From NCBI RefSeq assembly GCF_032452875.1, contig NC_083897.1, forward strand, positions 12,692,854 to 12,756,853: a DNA stretch of 64,000 nt, given 5' to 3'. Positions 33,930 to 44,439 of this stretch are shown here, piece by piece; position 1 is the first letter of the stretch; every line of letters begins with the position of its first letter. The translations under genes and the position numbers were made by a program. The notes beneath the pieces are model-generated. The model did no database searches. It saw only the letters and a program-made list of their open reading frames with translations, and had not been told where the DNA came from. The stretch comes from Bos javanicus. Its lineage: Eukaryota > Chordata > Mammalia > Artiodactyla > Bovidae.

Positions 33930-34435
33930 GAAGGAGATAAATTGCTATAATTGGATGGAAAATGAATATGGGCTACTCCTACATTGGGGGAGGCCTAAGG
34001 AGATCATATTTGTCTGAGATCTTAATGATATGGAGGAATGGGCCACATGAAACATTTGGAAGTAAAGCTAAGGTTGCTTTTCTGACAGAGGAAACAACTA
34101 CTGTAAAGACCTTGACATGGGAAGAAGCTTGGAGCATAAGCCAAGCAGAAAATGATGGTCAGTGTGACTACTGTGGTGTGCAAAGGGCAGAGGGGGACTG
34201 GAGGACTGAAGAGATTAAAAGGAGCCAAGATCACACAGAGTCTTATAAGTTGTAGGTACACACATTGATATTATGTAGGTTACAATGGGAAACCCTTAAG
34301 AGATTGTTAGAAAGGATATGAAAACTCAGTTTTATATTTATAAAAACATTACTGAGACTCCAGTATGAAAAATGGCTTGTAGGGAGGAAAACATATGACA
34401 GGGATACCCAATATGGAGGTTCTAGTTTATAGCAC
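33930..34435 (-). mobile_element. L2 LINE 3' region
   Basis: Antisense L2: GGACTGAAGAGATTAAAAGG, then a block matching the reverse of the L2 stretch around ACTCCTCTGCTCAAAACC, and ATGGCTTGTAGGGAGG. Strongly diverged. Confidence 0.6.
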
Positions 34436-34732
34436 ACAACTTTAAGACATTATATGTTAACCTGATTACCAAAACTGGTTAATGTAACTTTTTCTAAAAG
34501 ATATTTAACTCTTCAAGATCATATATGCAATTGGTAAGAATCCAGGTGATATGATATAAAATAGCATTTCATATGAAAATTTTAAAATATCTGTATTACA
34601 TACCTTATGAAGGATTCTAACTATAGTTAATCAGTCCATTGAGCTGCCTTTTACAATATGTATACATAGCTAAACTTTAGTCAGAAATACAGCAACAGAG
34701 CATTTGGATAATATACACTTCCTGTTTCTAAA
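34436..34732. other. AT-rich unique sequence
   Basis: No feature recognised. Confidence 0.4.
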
Positions 34733-34734
34733 TT

Positions 34735-34942
34735 GGGAATTCCCTGGTGGCTCAGAGGATAAAGCATCTGCCTGCCATGCGGGAGACCAGAGTTCGATCC
34801 CTGGGTTGGGAAGAACACCTGGAGAAGGAAATGGCAACCCACTCCAGTATTCTTGCCTGGAGAATCCCATGGACAGGAGAGCCTGGCCGGCTACAGTCTA
34901 CCGGGTCGCAAAGAGTCGGACATGACTGAGCAAGTTCACTTC
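34735..34942 (+). mobile_element. Bov-tA SINE with readable pol III promoter
   Basis: A full-length sense copy. An A-box-like TGGCTCAGAGG lies at 34748-34758 and a B box AGTTCGATCC at 34791-34800, the internal RNA polymerase III promoter inherited from its tRNA ancestor. Flanking TTGGGAA repeats may be the TSD. Confidence 0.94.
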
Positions 34943-35941
34943 GGACTTGGGAACAAAAGAATTAGCAGTTATACAATTTATCACTAATTTAGTAATATGT
35001 TAACATCCCTGATGAAAGACTAGAGCCCTCATGGTATTTACTGTTTCAATAAACATGCAATTAGATTGGGGAGAAAAGACCAGTCCAGCTGGCATCTATA
35101 GATGTACTAGTCCTCAACTGTTATTAGCCAGAATTTCACCCACTGTCAACAACATCTTTTAGGGGTAAATCTCAGTTGCCTGGAAGATTTACTTTTCTGG
35201 GATAACTCATAGCCCCAAAATGCTTTACTTTCTTACTATAATAGCAAGAAAAAAGAAACAAAAATATCATTGGAAAAGATATCTCCTAACAATATTAAGC
35301 ACGATTTATCTCCCCAGGAAAAAAAAAAAAAAAAGATAATAGTTCTTATTTTATTTACCTGTCTCAATGTGGGATGAAAACAACAGAAGGTAACCTCTCA
35401 AGTCTTCCTATCCCATAGCTTTAAGTTTTACATACAGCATACATGAGAAGACCATACAGCAATATGAGAAAGAGAAGCTGATGCCATTAGAGATTATAAA
35501 TTCTGAAATTAATTCTCTATTTTTCCAATCATTCTGTATAAGAATATAAGATTTTAGCTAAAAATTGAGATTAAAAAGAATATGATTCTGAAACAAGTTA
35601 CCATTTTGTGGCAACCGTGTAATACAGCTCAGTGGAAAAGTAATTCATAAAGGCTGCTGGGCACATAGCTAAACTTGACTTTTACCAGGAGTCAAAAGGA
35701 CTGGTGAACTTCAATTGAGAATTCAAAGACTGAGGAAGCATGTTTGCATATATACAAAGGGAAACAAAATAACATGCTGCTTTTCAGAACAGTGCCACTA
35801 AATGTAGGTTTAATCTGGAATGTTGCCAATAATTCTATTTGCAAGAATTAAGATGACTATCAAAGTGTCTGACAAAAAAAATCAAGCCAAGGGAATGGTC
35901 AATTGTTGAATTTCCCAATTTGATGTGAATTGCAGCATGCT
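34943..35941. other. unique sequence
   Basis: An A-tract lies at about 35319-35335. No frame, repeat or RNA gene recognised. Confidence 0.45.
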
Positions 35942-35953
35942 AAGGCTGTTTAT

Positions 35954-36228
35954 GGAGAAGGCAATGGCACCCCACTCCAGTACTCTTGCCTGGAAAATCC
36001 CATGGATGGAGGAGCCTGGTAGGCTGCAGTCCATGGGGTCGCTGGGAGTCGGATACGACTGAGTGACTTCACTTTCACTTTTCACTTTCATGCACTGGAG
36101 AAGGAAATGGCAACCCACTCCAGTGTTCTTGCCTGGAGGATCCCAGGGACAGAGGAGCCTGGTAGGAGGCCGTCTATAGGGTCGCACAGAGTCAGACATG
36201 ACTGCAGCGACTTAGCAGCAGCAGCAGC
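35954..36228 (+). mobile_element. BOV-A2 SINE with exact TSD
   Basis: A full dimer. The 12-bp direct repeat AAGGCTGTTTAT at 35942-35953 and 36229-36240 is an exact TSD, and the 3' end is the AGC tail. A young insertion. Confidence 0.97.
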
Positions 36229-36311
36229 AAGGCTGTTTATTTATGTGAAGTTGTCTACAGGGAGAAGTTCTTAAACATTTTTTACATACTAGGAAATTGT
36301 TGGTGATACTT

Positions 36312-36524
36312 TGAAAGTGAAAGTTACTCAGTTGTGTCCAACTCTTTGCTACCCCATGGACTGTTGCCTGCCAGGCTCCTCTGTCCATGGAATTTCCCAG
36401 GCAAGAATACTGGAGTGGGCGACCATTTCCTTCTCCAGGGGATCTTCCCAACCCATGGATCAAACACGGGTCTCCTGCATTGCAGACAGATTCTTTACCA
36501 ACTGAGCTGCCAGAGAAGCCCTAA
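36312..36524 (-). mobile_element. Bov-tA SINE
   Basis: The antisense copy runs from GAAAGTGAAAGTTACTCAG to the tRNA-like head (AACTGAGCTGCCAGAGAAGC in plus reading). Confidence 0.93.
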
Positions 36525-36692
36525 GATTCCACAAAATAGGAATCTGTACCCATGTCTTTCTTTGTGCTCGTTTGTCACCCTGATGATTGCCCCCACCTCA
36601 AGGGCAGCTCAAATACAGTCCCCTTTTTTCTGAAAGTCACTGTCCTGTTTCATATTGCCTTCCTCCTCCAGATGTGAACTAATTGTCTTTAT
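36525..36692. other. unique sequence
   Basis: Short unique spacer. Confidence 0.4.
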
Positions 36693-36784
36693 ATATATTG
36701 GGCTGACCAAAAAGTTCATTTGGGTTTTTATGTACCATGTTATGCGAAAAAAAAAAAATGAACTTTTTGTCCAACCCAATATAT
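36693..36784. mobile_element. mariner-type MITE, hairpin
   Basis: A palindromic element of about 90 bp. The left arm TATTGGGCTGACCAAAAAGT pairs with the right arm, whose complement starts TATTGGGTTGGACAAAAAGT, and TA flanks fit mariner-type insertion. The sequence folds into one long hairpin. Confidence 0.88.
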
Positions 36785-36849
36785 GTATTATGTTTACATT
36801 GACCTTATGCTTATAGCAATTATCAAACCTTTCAAAGAACTAGCATGCC

Positions 36850-37330
36850 TTAGAGGTTAAGAAGGCTAACATTGGTGATAGGCAGACATGGATCCAAATT
36901 CTAGCTCTACCATTTACCACATGCGTCACATTAGGAAAGATGCTCCCTAAGGCTCAGATGGAGAAGGCAATGGCAACCCACTCTAGTACTCTTGCCTGGA
37001 AAATCCCATGGACAGAGGAGCCTGGTAGGCTGCAGTCCATGGGGTCGCTAGGAGTCGGACACGACTGAGCGACTTCACTTTCACTTTTCATTTTCATGCA
37101 TTGGAGAAGGCAATGGCAATCCACTCCAGTGTTCTTGCCTGGAGAATCCCAGGGACGGGGGACCCTGGTGGGCTGCTGTCTCTGGGGTCGCACAGAGTTG
37201 GACACGACTGAAGCCACTTAGCAACAGCAGCAGCAAGGCTCAGATACCATTGTCTGAAACACAACTATTTCCAATATCTACCTCATGCTGTTTCCTAAAT
37301 GTTTTATGCTGTTTCATACCACTAGGCAGT
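36850..37330 (+). mobile_element. MIR SINE split by BOV-A2
   Basis: The MIR sense core (GACATGGATCCAAATTCTAG, CTCTACCATTTACCACATG) runs to 36959. After the BOV-A2 it resumes with GGCTCAGATACCATTGTCTG and ATCTACCTCATGC. Confidence 0.72.
36960..37234 (+). mobile_element. BOV-A2 SINE with exact TSD
   Basis: A full dimer. The 11-bp TSD AAGGCTCAGAT lies at 36949-36959 and 37235-37245 and is identical. It is inserted in a MIR. Confidence 0.97.
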
Positions 37331-37550
37331 CCCATCTGCCAATTCTTTGTGATTTCTATATCTTTACAATTTTCTTCTTTCCTTTTATTTTTGGCTTTTG
37401 GCTTTATTTTAATTATATGTATGTTTTTAATTGAAATACTCAAGATACAACACTTTGTAAATTTAAGGTTTACACATTGATTTTATACATTTATATATTG
37501 TAATATGATGACTATTATAGTGATAGCTCCTTTATTACATCACGTGTGTG

Positions 37551-37668
37551 TTAGTTGCTTAGTCGTGTCCAACTCTTTGCGACCCCAAGGACTGTAGCCA
37601 CCAGGCTCCTCTGTCACATGTGGGCTACATTCCATGGGGCCGCAGAGAAGCAAACACAACTGAGCACA
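37551..37668. mobile_element. palindromic Bov-A fragment
   Basis: 37556-37599 is antisense Bov-A (TTAGTCGTGTCCAACTC) and 37623-37666 is sense Bov-A (CACAACTGAGC at the end). They are inverted copies of the same Bov-A segment, 44-bp arms with a 23-bp loop. Confidence 0.85.
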
Positions 37669-37679
37669 ATGAATCAGTG

Positions 37680-37815
37680 GCATTTCCTTAGGGTCAGTCC
37701 TCCTCCTATACTGATTGCACCCAGATAGTAGAAACCATACCTTGCCCCATGGGGGCTTACACAAGGCCTGACTCATATTAGGCACTCATGCTGTTTGGTG
37801 AATGAACAAATAAAT
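37680..37815 (+). mobile_element. probable L2 3' end
   Basis: CACAAGGCCTGACTCATATT, GGCACTCATGCTG and GAATGAACAAATAAATG match the 3' end of L2. Confidence 0.55.
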
Positions 37816-37819
37816 GCTC

Positions 37820-38966
37820 ACATATTTACTGGTATGAGAGACTTCTAACATCTCAAAGCTGGAGAAAGAAAGCAGTGAACGTACTTGAAGGAGCAAGAGA
37901 GTGTTAAAGGATGCAAGAAGAAGAAAAAGAAAACAGTGAACACAAAGGTAACAAAAATTAAAATGAGACACACACAAAAAAGATAAAGTAAAGAGCTAAT
38001 TTTGAAAAAGTTGACCAAGGGCTCTATATTTAATAGCATTGCAAGGAGACCTTTGTTACCAGAGTGAAAAAGAGGTGAGTATCTGCAAGATACTTAGAAA
38101 AAGGGAGAAGAAAGGAGGGGGAACTTTATCAGTCACCAGCCTAGATAAAGCCTTCAAAGCAGCAAATATCACAGCATTCTCTACTTGAAATATGTGTGGC
38201 CTTAACCAGAGATGGCGTTAGCCAGAAATGTTTTCAAATCTACCAGAAGAATTCAAACAGAAGATTTTTCCATCTTCTTTGCTATGGAACCATTTGTCAT
38301 TTTCCTTTTAAGTCAACAGCTCAGAGCCACAGTGTCACAGGCCCACCCAACACTAAGCCAGGCTGAGTCATATCAGCAAGCAGAGTTTGACACTGACCTT
38401 TTCATATTCGGTATTTGACTGCCTGGCCCATCAGCAGGTCTCATGTCTCACTGTTTACAACTTCACTAAATTGTAAAGAGGGGACCGTCAGTCAAAATAC
38501 CAAGAGCTGAAAGGTCATAGCAGGCAGCTTACTATTTGCCAATGATTTTTAATCATTCACTCTGCAATACAGCCGAGACTCTACAGTTAATTCCATTTGT
38601 TATTGACGGAAAGAATTTCACCCAACCTTTATTTTGAGGGTTTAACAGAAACCAAAGACAAATACAATGGAATTTTGACTATATTGTGGGGATTGGGGAA
38701 GATCCCGTTCAACTCAACAGGCTTTTCTTTAAGACTTTAACATGCCCAACAATGCTTTGATTGCTATGGAAAAAATAAAAGGAGCAAAAATCATGCACCT
38801 TACTTTACTGAGTTTTGGGAAAGTGTGTAGAGAGACAAGAAATACCCATATAACCCACATTTTGTCAAGCCCTTCATAGCCTGTCAGTATTAAATGAAGT
38901 CAGCAAATCACAATGGACAGACTGGATAAAATCTAGTACTGTCTTAGAATAGAACACTGTGTATCC
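37820..38966. other. repeat-poor island
   Basis: 1.1 kb without a recognised repeat, except A/G-rich sequence at 37855-38110. The part from 38190 to 38860 has even composition and several homeodomain-like AT cores (for example AATGATTTTTAATCATTC at 38541-38558). It may be conserved regulatory DNA; no coding signal seen. Confidence 0.35.
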
Positions 38967-38974
38967 CTCTAAAA

Positions 38975-39193
38975 CAGGGTTTTTCAACTTCAGAACTATT
39001 GGCATTTGAGGCCAAATAATTCAGTGTTGTGGTGAGGTGTCCTGTACATTGTAACATATTTAGCAGTATTTACCAGCCCCTACCCACTGCAAGCTAATAG
39101 CACCCTCATCCCTGTTACCACAAGCAATAAAAGGCTCCAGGTATTGTCCAATGTTCCCTGGGGAACAAAATCATCCCTGGTTAAGAGAAACTG
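38975..39193. mobile_element. MER20 hAT-type transposon
   Basis: 219 bp from CAGGGTTTTTCAACTTCAG to AAGAGAAACTG. This equals the recalled MER20 length. An 8-bp flanking duplication (CTCTAAAA at 38967-38974, TTCTAAAA at 39194-39201, 7 of 8 identical) fits hAT insertion. Confidence 0.85.
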
Positions 39194-39271
39194 TTCTAAA
39201 ATGAAATAGATTTATATTCACTGACACATTATTAGTGGAAACTGAAAGATGCTGGAGACTCTTTCTCATTC

Positions 39272-39287
39272 ATATATATATATATAT
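39272..39287. repeat. TA microsatellite
   Basis: Alternating TA directly beside a Bov-tA; a second TA run (39507-39520) lies on the other side. Confidence 0.9.
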
Positions 39288-39495
39288 GAAGTGAAGTCGC
39301 TCAGTCATGTCTGACTCTTTGCGACCCCATGGACTCTAGCCTACCAGGCTCCTTCGTCCATGGGATTTTCTAGGCAAGAGTACTGGAGTGGGTTGCCATT
39401 TCCTTCTCCAGGGGATCTTCCCAACCCAGGGATCGAACCCGGGTCTCCTGCTTCGTAGGCAGACGCTTTACCATCTGAGCCACCAGGGAAGCCAG
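39288..39495 (-). mobile_element. Bov-tA SINE
   Basis: An antisense full-length copy; the head GGCTTCCCTGGTGGCTCAG lies at about 39475-39494 and the B box GGGTTCGATCCC is intact. It is inserted in a TA repeat. Confidence 0.95.
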
Positions 39496-39578
39496 CTGGT
39501 ACTTCCATATATATATATATAAAATGAATAGATGAAAGAACCTTCCACCTCTGGCGCTTGTATAAGACTCTCATTCAA

Positions 39579-39640
39579 AAATATATATATACACACACAC
39601 ACATATAAGAAATACATATGTATATATACATATAAATACC
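39579..39640. repeat. TA/CA simple repeat
   Basis: ATATATATATACACACACAC followed by degenerate TATA-rich sequence. Confidence 0.85.
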
Positions 39641-39725
39641 GCTGTCTTGTACTTTTCAATAATAATGTATTTTATATACTATTATGTACATAGTAGCATG
39701 TATACATAGTACAGAAAATCTAGAC

Positions 39726-39850
39726 AAATGATTCTCAACCCTGTCTACACATTATAATTAACAGAGGAGTTTTTAAAACAATCTCATGGGATATGACCTG
39801 GGTTCTGGTATTTTTTTCAAAGTTTCTCTAGTGATTCTATTGTTATTCAA
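39726..39850. mobile_element. hAT-type MER5-like remnant
   Basis: GATTCTCAACCCTGTCTACA then TAATTAACAGAGGAG, resembling nonautonomous Charlie-type elements that begin with GGTTCTCAACC. The exact family is uncertain. Confidence 0.5.
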
Positions 39851-39851
39851 C

Positions 39852-40018
39852 CATGGTTGATAACCATCCAGAGGGCTTGTTAAACACAAATAGGACGGCC
39901 TTGCCTCCAGAGTTTCTGAATTAGTAAGGCTGGGATGAGGCCTGATAACTCGCAATTCTAACAAGTTCCCAAGTGACACTCACAGTGCTGGTCCAAGGAT
40001 CAAACTGAGAATCACTGT
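39852..40018. mobile_element. MER5A-like hAT element
   Basis: CCAGAGGGCTTGTTAAACAC, CTCCAGAGTTTCTGAATTAG, ATTCTAACAAGTTCCCAAGT and TGAGAATCACTG match MER5A in order. Confidence 0.8.
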
Positions 40019-40494
40019 TCTAGAATGATGTACTCCAGATTATTAATGGTGCTCTTTTTCTCTCTTAAATGGAATTCTAGGGCAGAGGAAAAGGGAAAAT
40101 TGTACTCCTAATCTTAAATTCTTCTGTGGTACTTGAATGTTTAGTATTATTGCTTTTATAATAGCTTCTTAAATTTCCAAAAATAATGAGTATGTTGCCA
40201 TTATTTCAAGTCCCCTTTATATTCCTTCTAAGTTTCCTCCCCATCCTTTCATCAAAGATAATTACTATCTTGAATATTTTGTTAATCATTTTCTCACTGG
40301 ATAAAAGTAGTTTTATCACCTATACCTGTATCCACAAAAATGCATTAGCTAATTTTGGCTATTTTCTAAAAAACATCATAAAACTAAAATTATACTATCT
40401 GTATATATATACAGCGTAGTATTTTTGGTAAATGCCATGATTTTTAGATTTATCTATGTTGATATGTATACCTGTGGCTTACTTATTTTCTTTC
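40019..40494. other. unique sequence
   Basis: A 77-codon frame (40186-40419) has no family signature. Confidence 0.4.
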
Positions 40495-40713
40495 ACTCTC
40501 TTATTTATATATATAATATAAATATATTTCTTTATACATATAATATATATATGATTATTTATACATATATTAATATAATATATTGAATATATTTATACAT
40601 GTAATATACATATAATGTATTTATACATATTATATATATTTGTACATATATTTATATATAATATATATTTATACGTATTTATACATATAATATACATATG
40701 TACATATATTATT
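40495..40713. repeat. AT-rich minisatellite-like block, left part
   Basis: Repeated TTTATACATATAATATA-like units of irregular length over more than 200 bp. It can form multiple cruciforms. Confidence 0.88.
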
Positions 40714-40991
40714 GGAGAAGGCACTGGCAACCCACTCCAGTACTCTTGCCTGGAAAATCCCATGGACGGAGGAGCCTGGTAGGCTGCAGTCCATGGGGTT
40801 GCTGGGAGTCGGACATGACTGAGCAACTTCACTTTCACTTTTCACTTTCACACATTGGAGAAGGAAATGGCAACCCACTCCAGTGTTCTTGCCTGGAGAA
40901 TCCCAGGGATGGGGGAGCCTGGTGGGCTGCCATCTATGGGGTCACACAGAGTCAGACACGACTGACACGACTTAGAAGCAGCAGTAGCAGC
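40714..40991 (+). mobile_element. BOV-A2 SINE inside the AT-rich block
   Basis: A full dimer with tail TTAGAAGCAGCAGTAGCAGC. Flanking ACATATATTA copies suggest the TSD, though the repeat makes this uncertain. Confidence 0.94.
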
Positions 40992-41102
40992 AACATACAT
41001 ATATTATATTCATACATATAATATACTTATATTTATACATATATATAATATATATGATTTATACATAATATATATTTATACATATATTATATATATATGA
41101 TT
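40992..41102. repeat. AT-rich minisatellite-like block, right part
   Basis: The same TTTATACATATA-type units as 40495-40713 continue after the SINE. Confidence 0.88.
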
Positions 41103-41735
41103 ATTCCCAGTTTTTTTACTTACAAACAATGCTTCAGTGCACATTCACATACATGCACATGTTTATATTTACTAGATAAAGAAGTTGTATCAGTCCATAT
41201 AACAACAGTAGATGAGAGCTCCATTACACCATATCTTCATCAATACTTGGTATTGACAGATTTTAATATTTTCCCACTTGATTGCTATGAAATGATATTT
41301 TATGGTTTGAATTTGTAAATCCATGATGCAACTTGTTTCCACAGGAAGTAATTTCATGCCTCTTTCAGACATGTGCAATATCAGAGACACAAATGTTTAA
41401 TTCCCTGATAAACTCCTGGGAGCTCTCTTCACAAACACCATACACAGGAATGAATGAGTCCTGTATTTGCTGACAAAGGACTAAATGAACTTAATTACGT
41501 AATAATGATACTGACTCTACATCTACATTTGGGTATTTGAAGTTATTTTCTCATTTGTTCCATTTTTCACATAAGAAGGTATTTGAGACAGGTCAGGTAA
41601 GTTTCCTTATTCCAAAATTACAGAAGAGCCTATGGAAACTGACTTTAATAAATAGTTCCCCACCACATCACTGGATTTTGACAAAGCTAGGGCCACAAAA
41701 TAATTAAAATGCAGAACTAAACGCAATCTTGAAAT
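41103..41735. other. unique sequence
   Basis: No repeat, RNA gene or credible frame. Confidence 0.4.
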
Positions 41736-41739
41736 TTAC

Positions 41740-41885
41740 CTCCTTCAATGCTTCACTCTGAGTACGAAAAATGGAATATATCAGAGGAGAAGTGACTTAT
41801 TTAAGGTCATAGAGCCAGTTTGAAGCAGAGCTGCAAATAGAATACAAATCCAGTCATCTTTTCAGTGCAACCCCGTGACATTCTG
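41740..41885 (-). mobile_element. MIR-family SINE remnant
   Basis: Antisense core: GAAGTGACTTATTTAAGGTC, AGAGCCAGTTTGAAGCAGAG, then AATCCAGTCATC. Could be MIR3 or a CR1-like relative. Confidence 0.5.
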
Positions 41886-42918
41886 AGAACAGGCCTATGA
41901 AAGACATTCAGCGTTAAAATCTCTGATATGAGGAGGGGAAGGGAAATAAAGTAATGAGCCTTAAAAATAAGAAGTTACCCAGTATTACTGAGGCTAGGAA
42001 AGCTATGCCCTGGGGTGGGGGCTTCTGGCATTACTAAGGAAAGATCTCAGGGCTCCCATCCACAACAGAGACAATCAACCTTACAATTGTCAGGTTAGAG
42101 TGGTCAGTGTAGGACACTGCTTTCTAATGTGGCTTCCCCAGCTACAGCCTAACCTGCCAGCCACCTTGACGTGGGCTTCCAGAAGTCATTGTTTTAAAGC
42201 AGGCACCACTGCACTGGCTGAAAGTACCTCCATCAGATTATCATGCTCTTAATTAGCCGTGCATGATGGCAATCAATTAAGGATGGCATAAAAGCCAATA
42301 GAAATAACGCAACTCTCATTAGGGATTTCTCATTTGTTATATGAGTGTGTCTACTGGGTGAGTTCCCATTAAAACAAACTGGAGCCTATTATTTAAGCCA
42401 TTTCAGGAGAGTGCTAGGTTATCTTTCCATTTGACATTTATTGTACCTGGCATAAAGGTTAAAAACAATTATGCTCACTTGGAATATTTATTATCTTATG
42501 AGATTCAAGCAGGGCCATTATGTTTGTTTTCTTCTCCTTATCAAAGCTGGTCAAAGGGAAACTTTTTAATGAGCTTGTGCTAAATATTAAGGAGATTTTC
42601 CCTTCCCTGCATTCAGAGAGATAAACCTGGAAATAAACCTGGAAACAGTGATACTCTCTGTAAAAGCTCGGAGATGTGTCATTTATTATTTGCACACTGC
42701 TGCTGCTGCATGTGCTTTGAGCCAGCTTCCATTGTCTGAAAGAGACGTATCAGCATCCCCAGGAAGACATGATCAAATTACAGGAAAGAACATAGGATTG
42801 GGAGTTGGAGGATGGCTCTTTCACCAACTTCCTGTATGACTTTGACAACTCTATCCTTCCCATTGTTCAGACCAAAAGCCTGACTCGTCTCTTTTTGTTT
42901 CTTATACCCCATGTTCAA
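41886..42918. other. repeat-poor island
   Basis: 1 kb without any recognised repeat. It holds the paired homeodomain motif segment listed separately. Frames of 63-78 codons show no family signature. Confidence 0.4.
42225..42330. promoter_or_regulatory. candidate enhancer segment with paired TAAT sites
   Basis: CTTAATTAG at 42248-42256 and CAATTAAGG at 42274-42282 are an inverted pair of homeodomain-type cores 17 bp apart, in a repeat-free island. Regulatory role is inferred only from motif arrangement and lack of repeats. Confidence 0.28.
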
Positions 42919-43056
42919 ACCCCCAGCAAATCTTGTTTGATTTGACCTTCAAAACAAATCCAGAATTTGATCACTTCTCATCTTTTCCACTGCTATCAAG
43001 ATGGCCCAAGCCAACGTCATCTCTAGGCTAGATTACTATCACAGCTTCCTAACTGG

Positions 43057-43760
43057 TTGAATTAGACTTCTTCAGAGAAACAGAACCAAAAAGAAATGCA
43101 TATGATACATAGAAAAAGATGTATTATGACGATTAGCTCACGGAGTTACGGAAGTCACACTGTTTGCACTCTGTAAGCTGGAGACCCGAGAAAGCTAATG
43201 GAGGAGTTCAAGTCCGCACCTGAAGACCCCCAAGAAAAGAAAAAGTGAAAGTGTTAGTTGCTCAGTCATTTCCAACTCTTTGTGACCCCATGAATGGTAG
43301 CCCAAAAGCCTCCTTTGTCCATGAAATTCTCCAGGCAAGAATATTGGAATGGGTAGCCGTTTCCTTCTCCAGGGGATCTTCCCAACCCAGGGATTGAACC
43401 AGGGTCTCCCACATTGCAGGCAGATTCTTCACTGTCTGAGCCACCAGGAAAGGGACCCACCAAGTTTGAAGACCTGAGAATCAGGAGGCTTAATGCTGAG
43501 GGCAGGATAAGACGGATGTCTTAGCTCAGAGAGTGAATTTGCCCTTCCTCTACATTTTTGTTCTATTCTGGCCCTCAATGGATTGGATGATCTCCACCTG
43601 CATTGATGATGGTGATTTTCTTTATTTAGTCTGCCAATTCAAATGCTAATCTCTTCCAGAGACATCTGCATAAATACACCTAGAAATATTTTACCAACCA
43701 TCTAGGCATCCCTTAGCCCAGTCAAGTTGAAAAATTAAATAAACCAATACAATGATCCTT
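43057..43760 (-). mobile_element. MLT1-type LTR (ERVL-MaLR), solo
   Basis: Antisense LTR: it starts CTTCAGAGAAACAGAACC (reverse of the LTR end) and ends near CCAGTCAAGTTGAAAAAT (reverse of the LTR start). Middle blocks TCTATTCTGGCCCTCAATGG and TTCAAATGCTAATCTC fit. No internal retroviral sequence is present. It lies inside L2 and itself contains a Bov-tA. Confidence 0.75.
43245..43453 (-). mobile_element. Bov-tA SINE inside MLT1
   Basis: Antisense full-length copy from GAAAGTGTTAGTTGCTCAG to GTCTGAGCCACCAGGAAAGG. Confidence 0.93.
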
Positions 43761-44439
43761 TCCTTTCACCCTCACCCCTCTCAGAGTCTATCTTCAACAG
43801 TAAAGCTAAAATTTAAATCCAAGTCAAATCACATCACTTCTCTGCTCAAAATATGCACTGGTTTCTCATTTCACTCATAGGCCTCCCAGAGGCACTATAA
43901 ACCCTAAGGCATCTGGTACTCCCATGACCTCTCTTCCTTCATCTCCTCCTATCCTCCCCATCATTAAGTTCTCTCCAGACAAGGTGGCCTTATTACTACT
44001 GCTGAAACATATCTGATTCAGGGCTTTGGATGAATAGTTCCCTCTGCCTGGAAAGATTTTCTCCTGGATGTTCTCAAGGTTTACCCACCTCCACCTTCTT
44101 CAAGACTTTTCTAAAATCTCAATTTCTCAGTGAAAATCTACTCTCATAACCCTATTTACAACTCTTCCAACCCCATGCTCCTGATTCCCCTTTAACCAGC
44201 TGTTCTTTTGTTAGACTTTTCCATAGCATTATCAATTGACAACACTAAAATAATGTTATTAAATGATTAGTATAATTTGATAACATTTTTCACCTGTTTG
44301 GTTCACTGATATATCTCAAGTATCTTCAATAATACCTGACACAGAGTGGGGTCTCAATAGTTATTCATCTAATTTAATAATATTTCTCCAATTTGAACTC
44401 CAGTTTCTTCATTTGTATAATGATATGGTTGAACTAGTC

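Larger units (their letters stand above)
42920..44385 (+). mobile_element. L2 LINE, interrupted by an MLT1 LTR
   Basis: L2 is visible at 42920-43056 (CCAACGTCATCTCTAGGCTA, CAGCTTCCTAACTGGTTGA) and again at 43790-44385 (CACATCACTTCTCTGCTCAA, AGTTCCCTCTGCCTGGAAAG, AATACCTGACACAGAGTGGG). The two halves are collinear across the inserted LTR. Confidence 0.78.

Noticed and set aside
43057..43760. Possible proviral remnant
   Set aside because: Only a solo MLT1-type LTR; no gag, pol or env sequence beside it.
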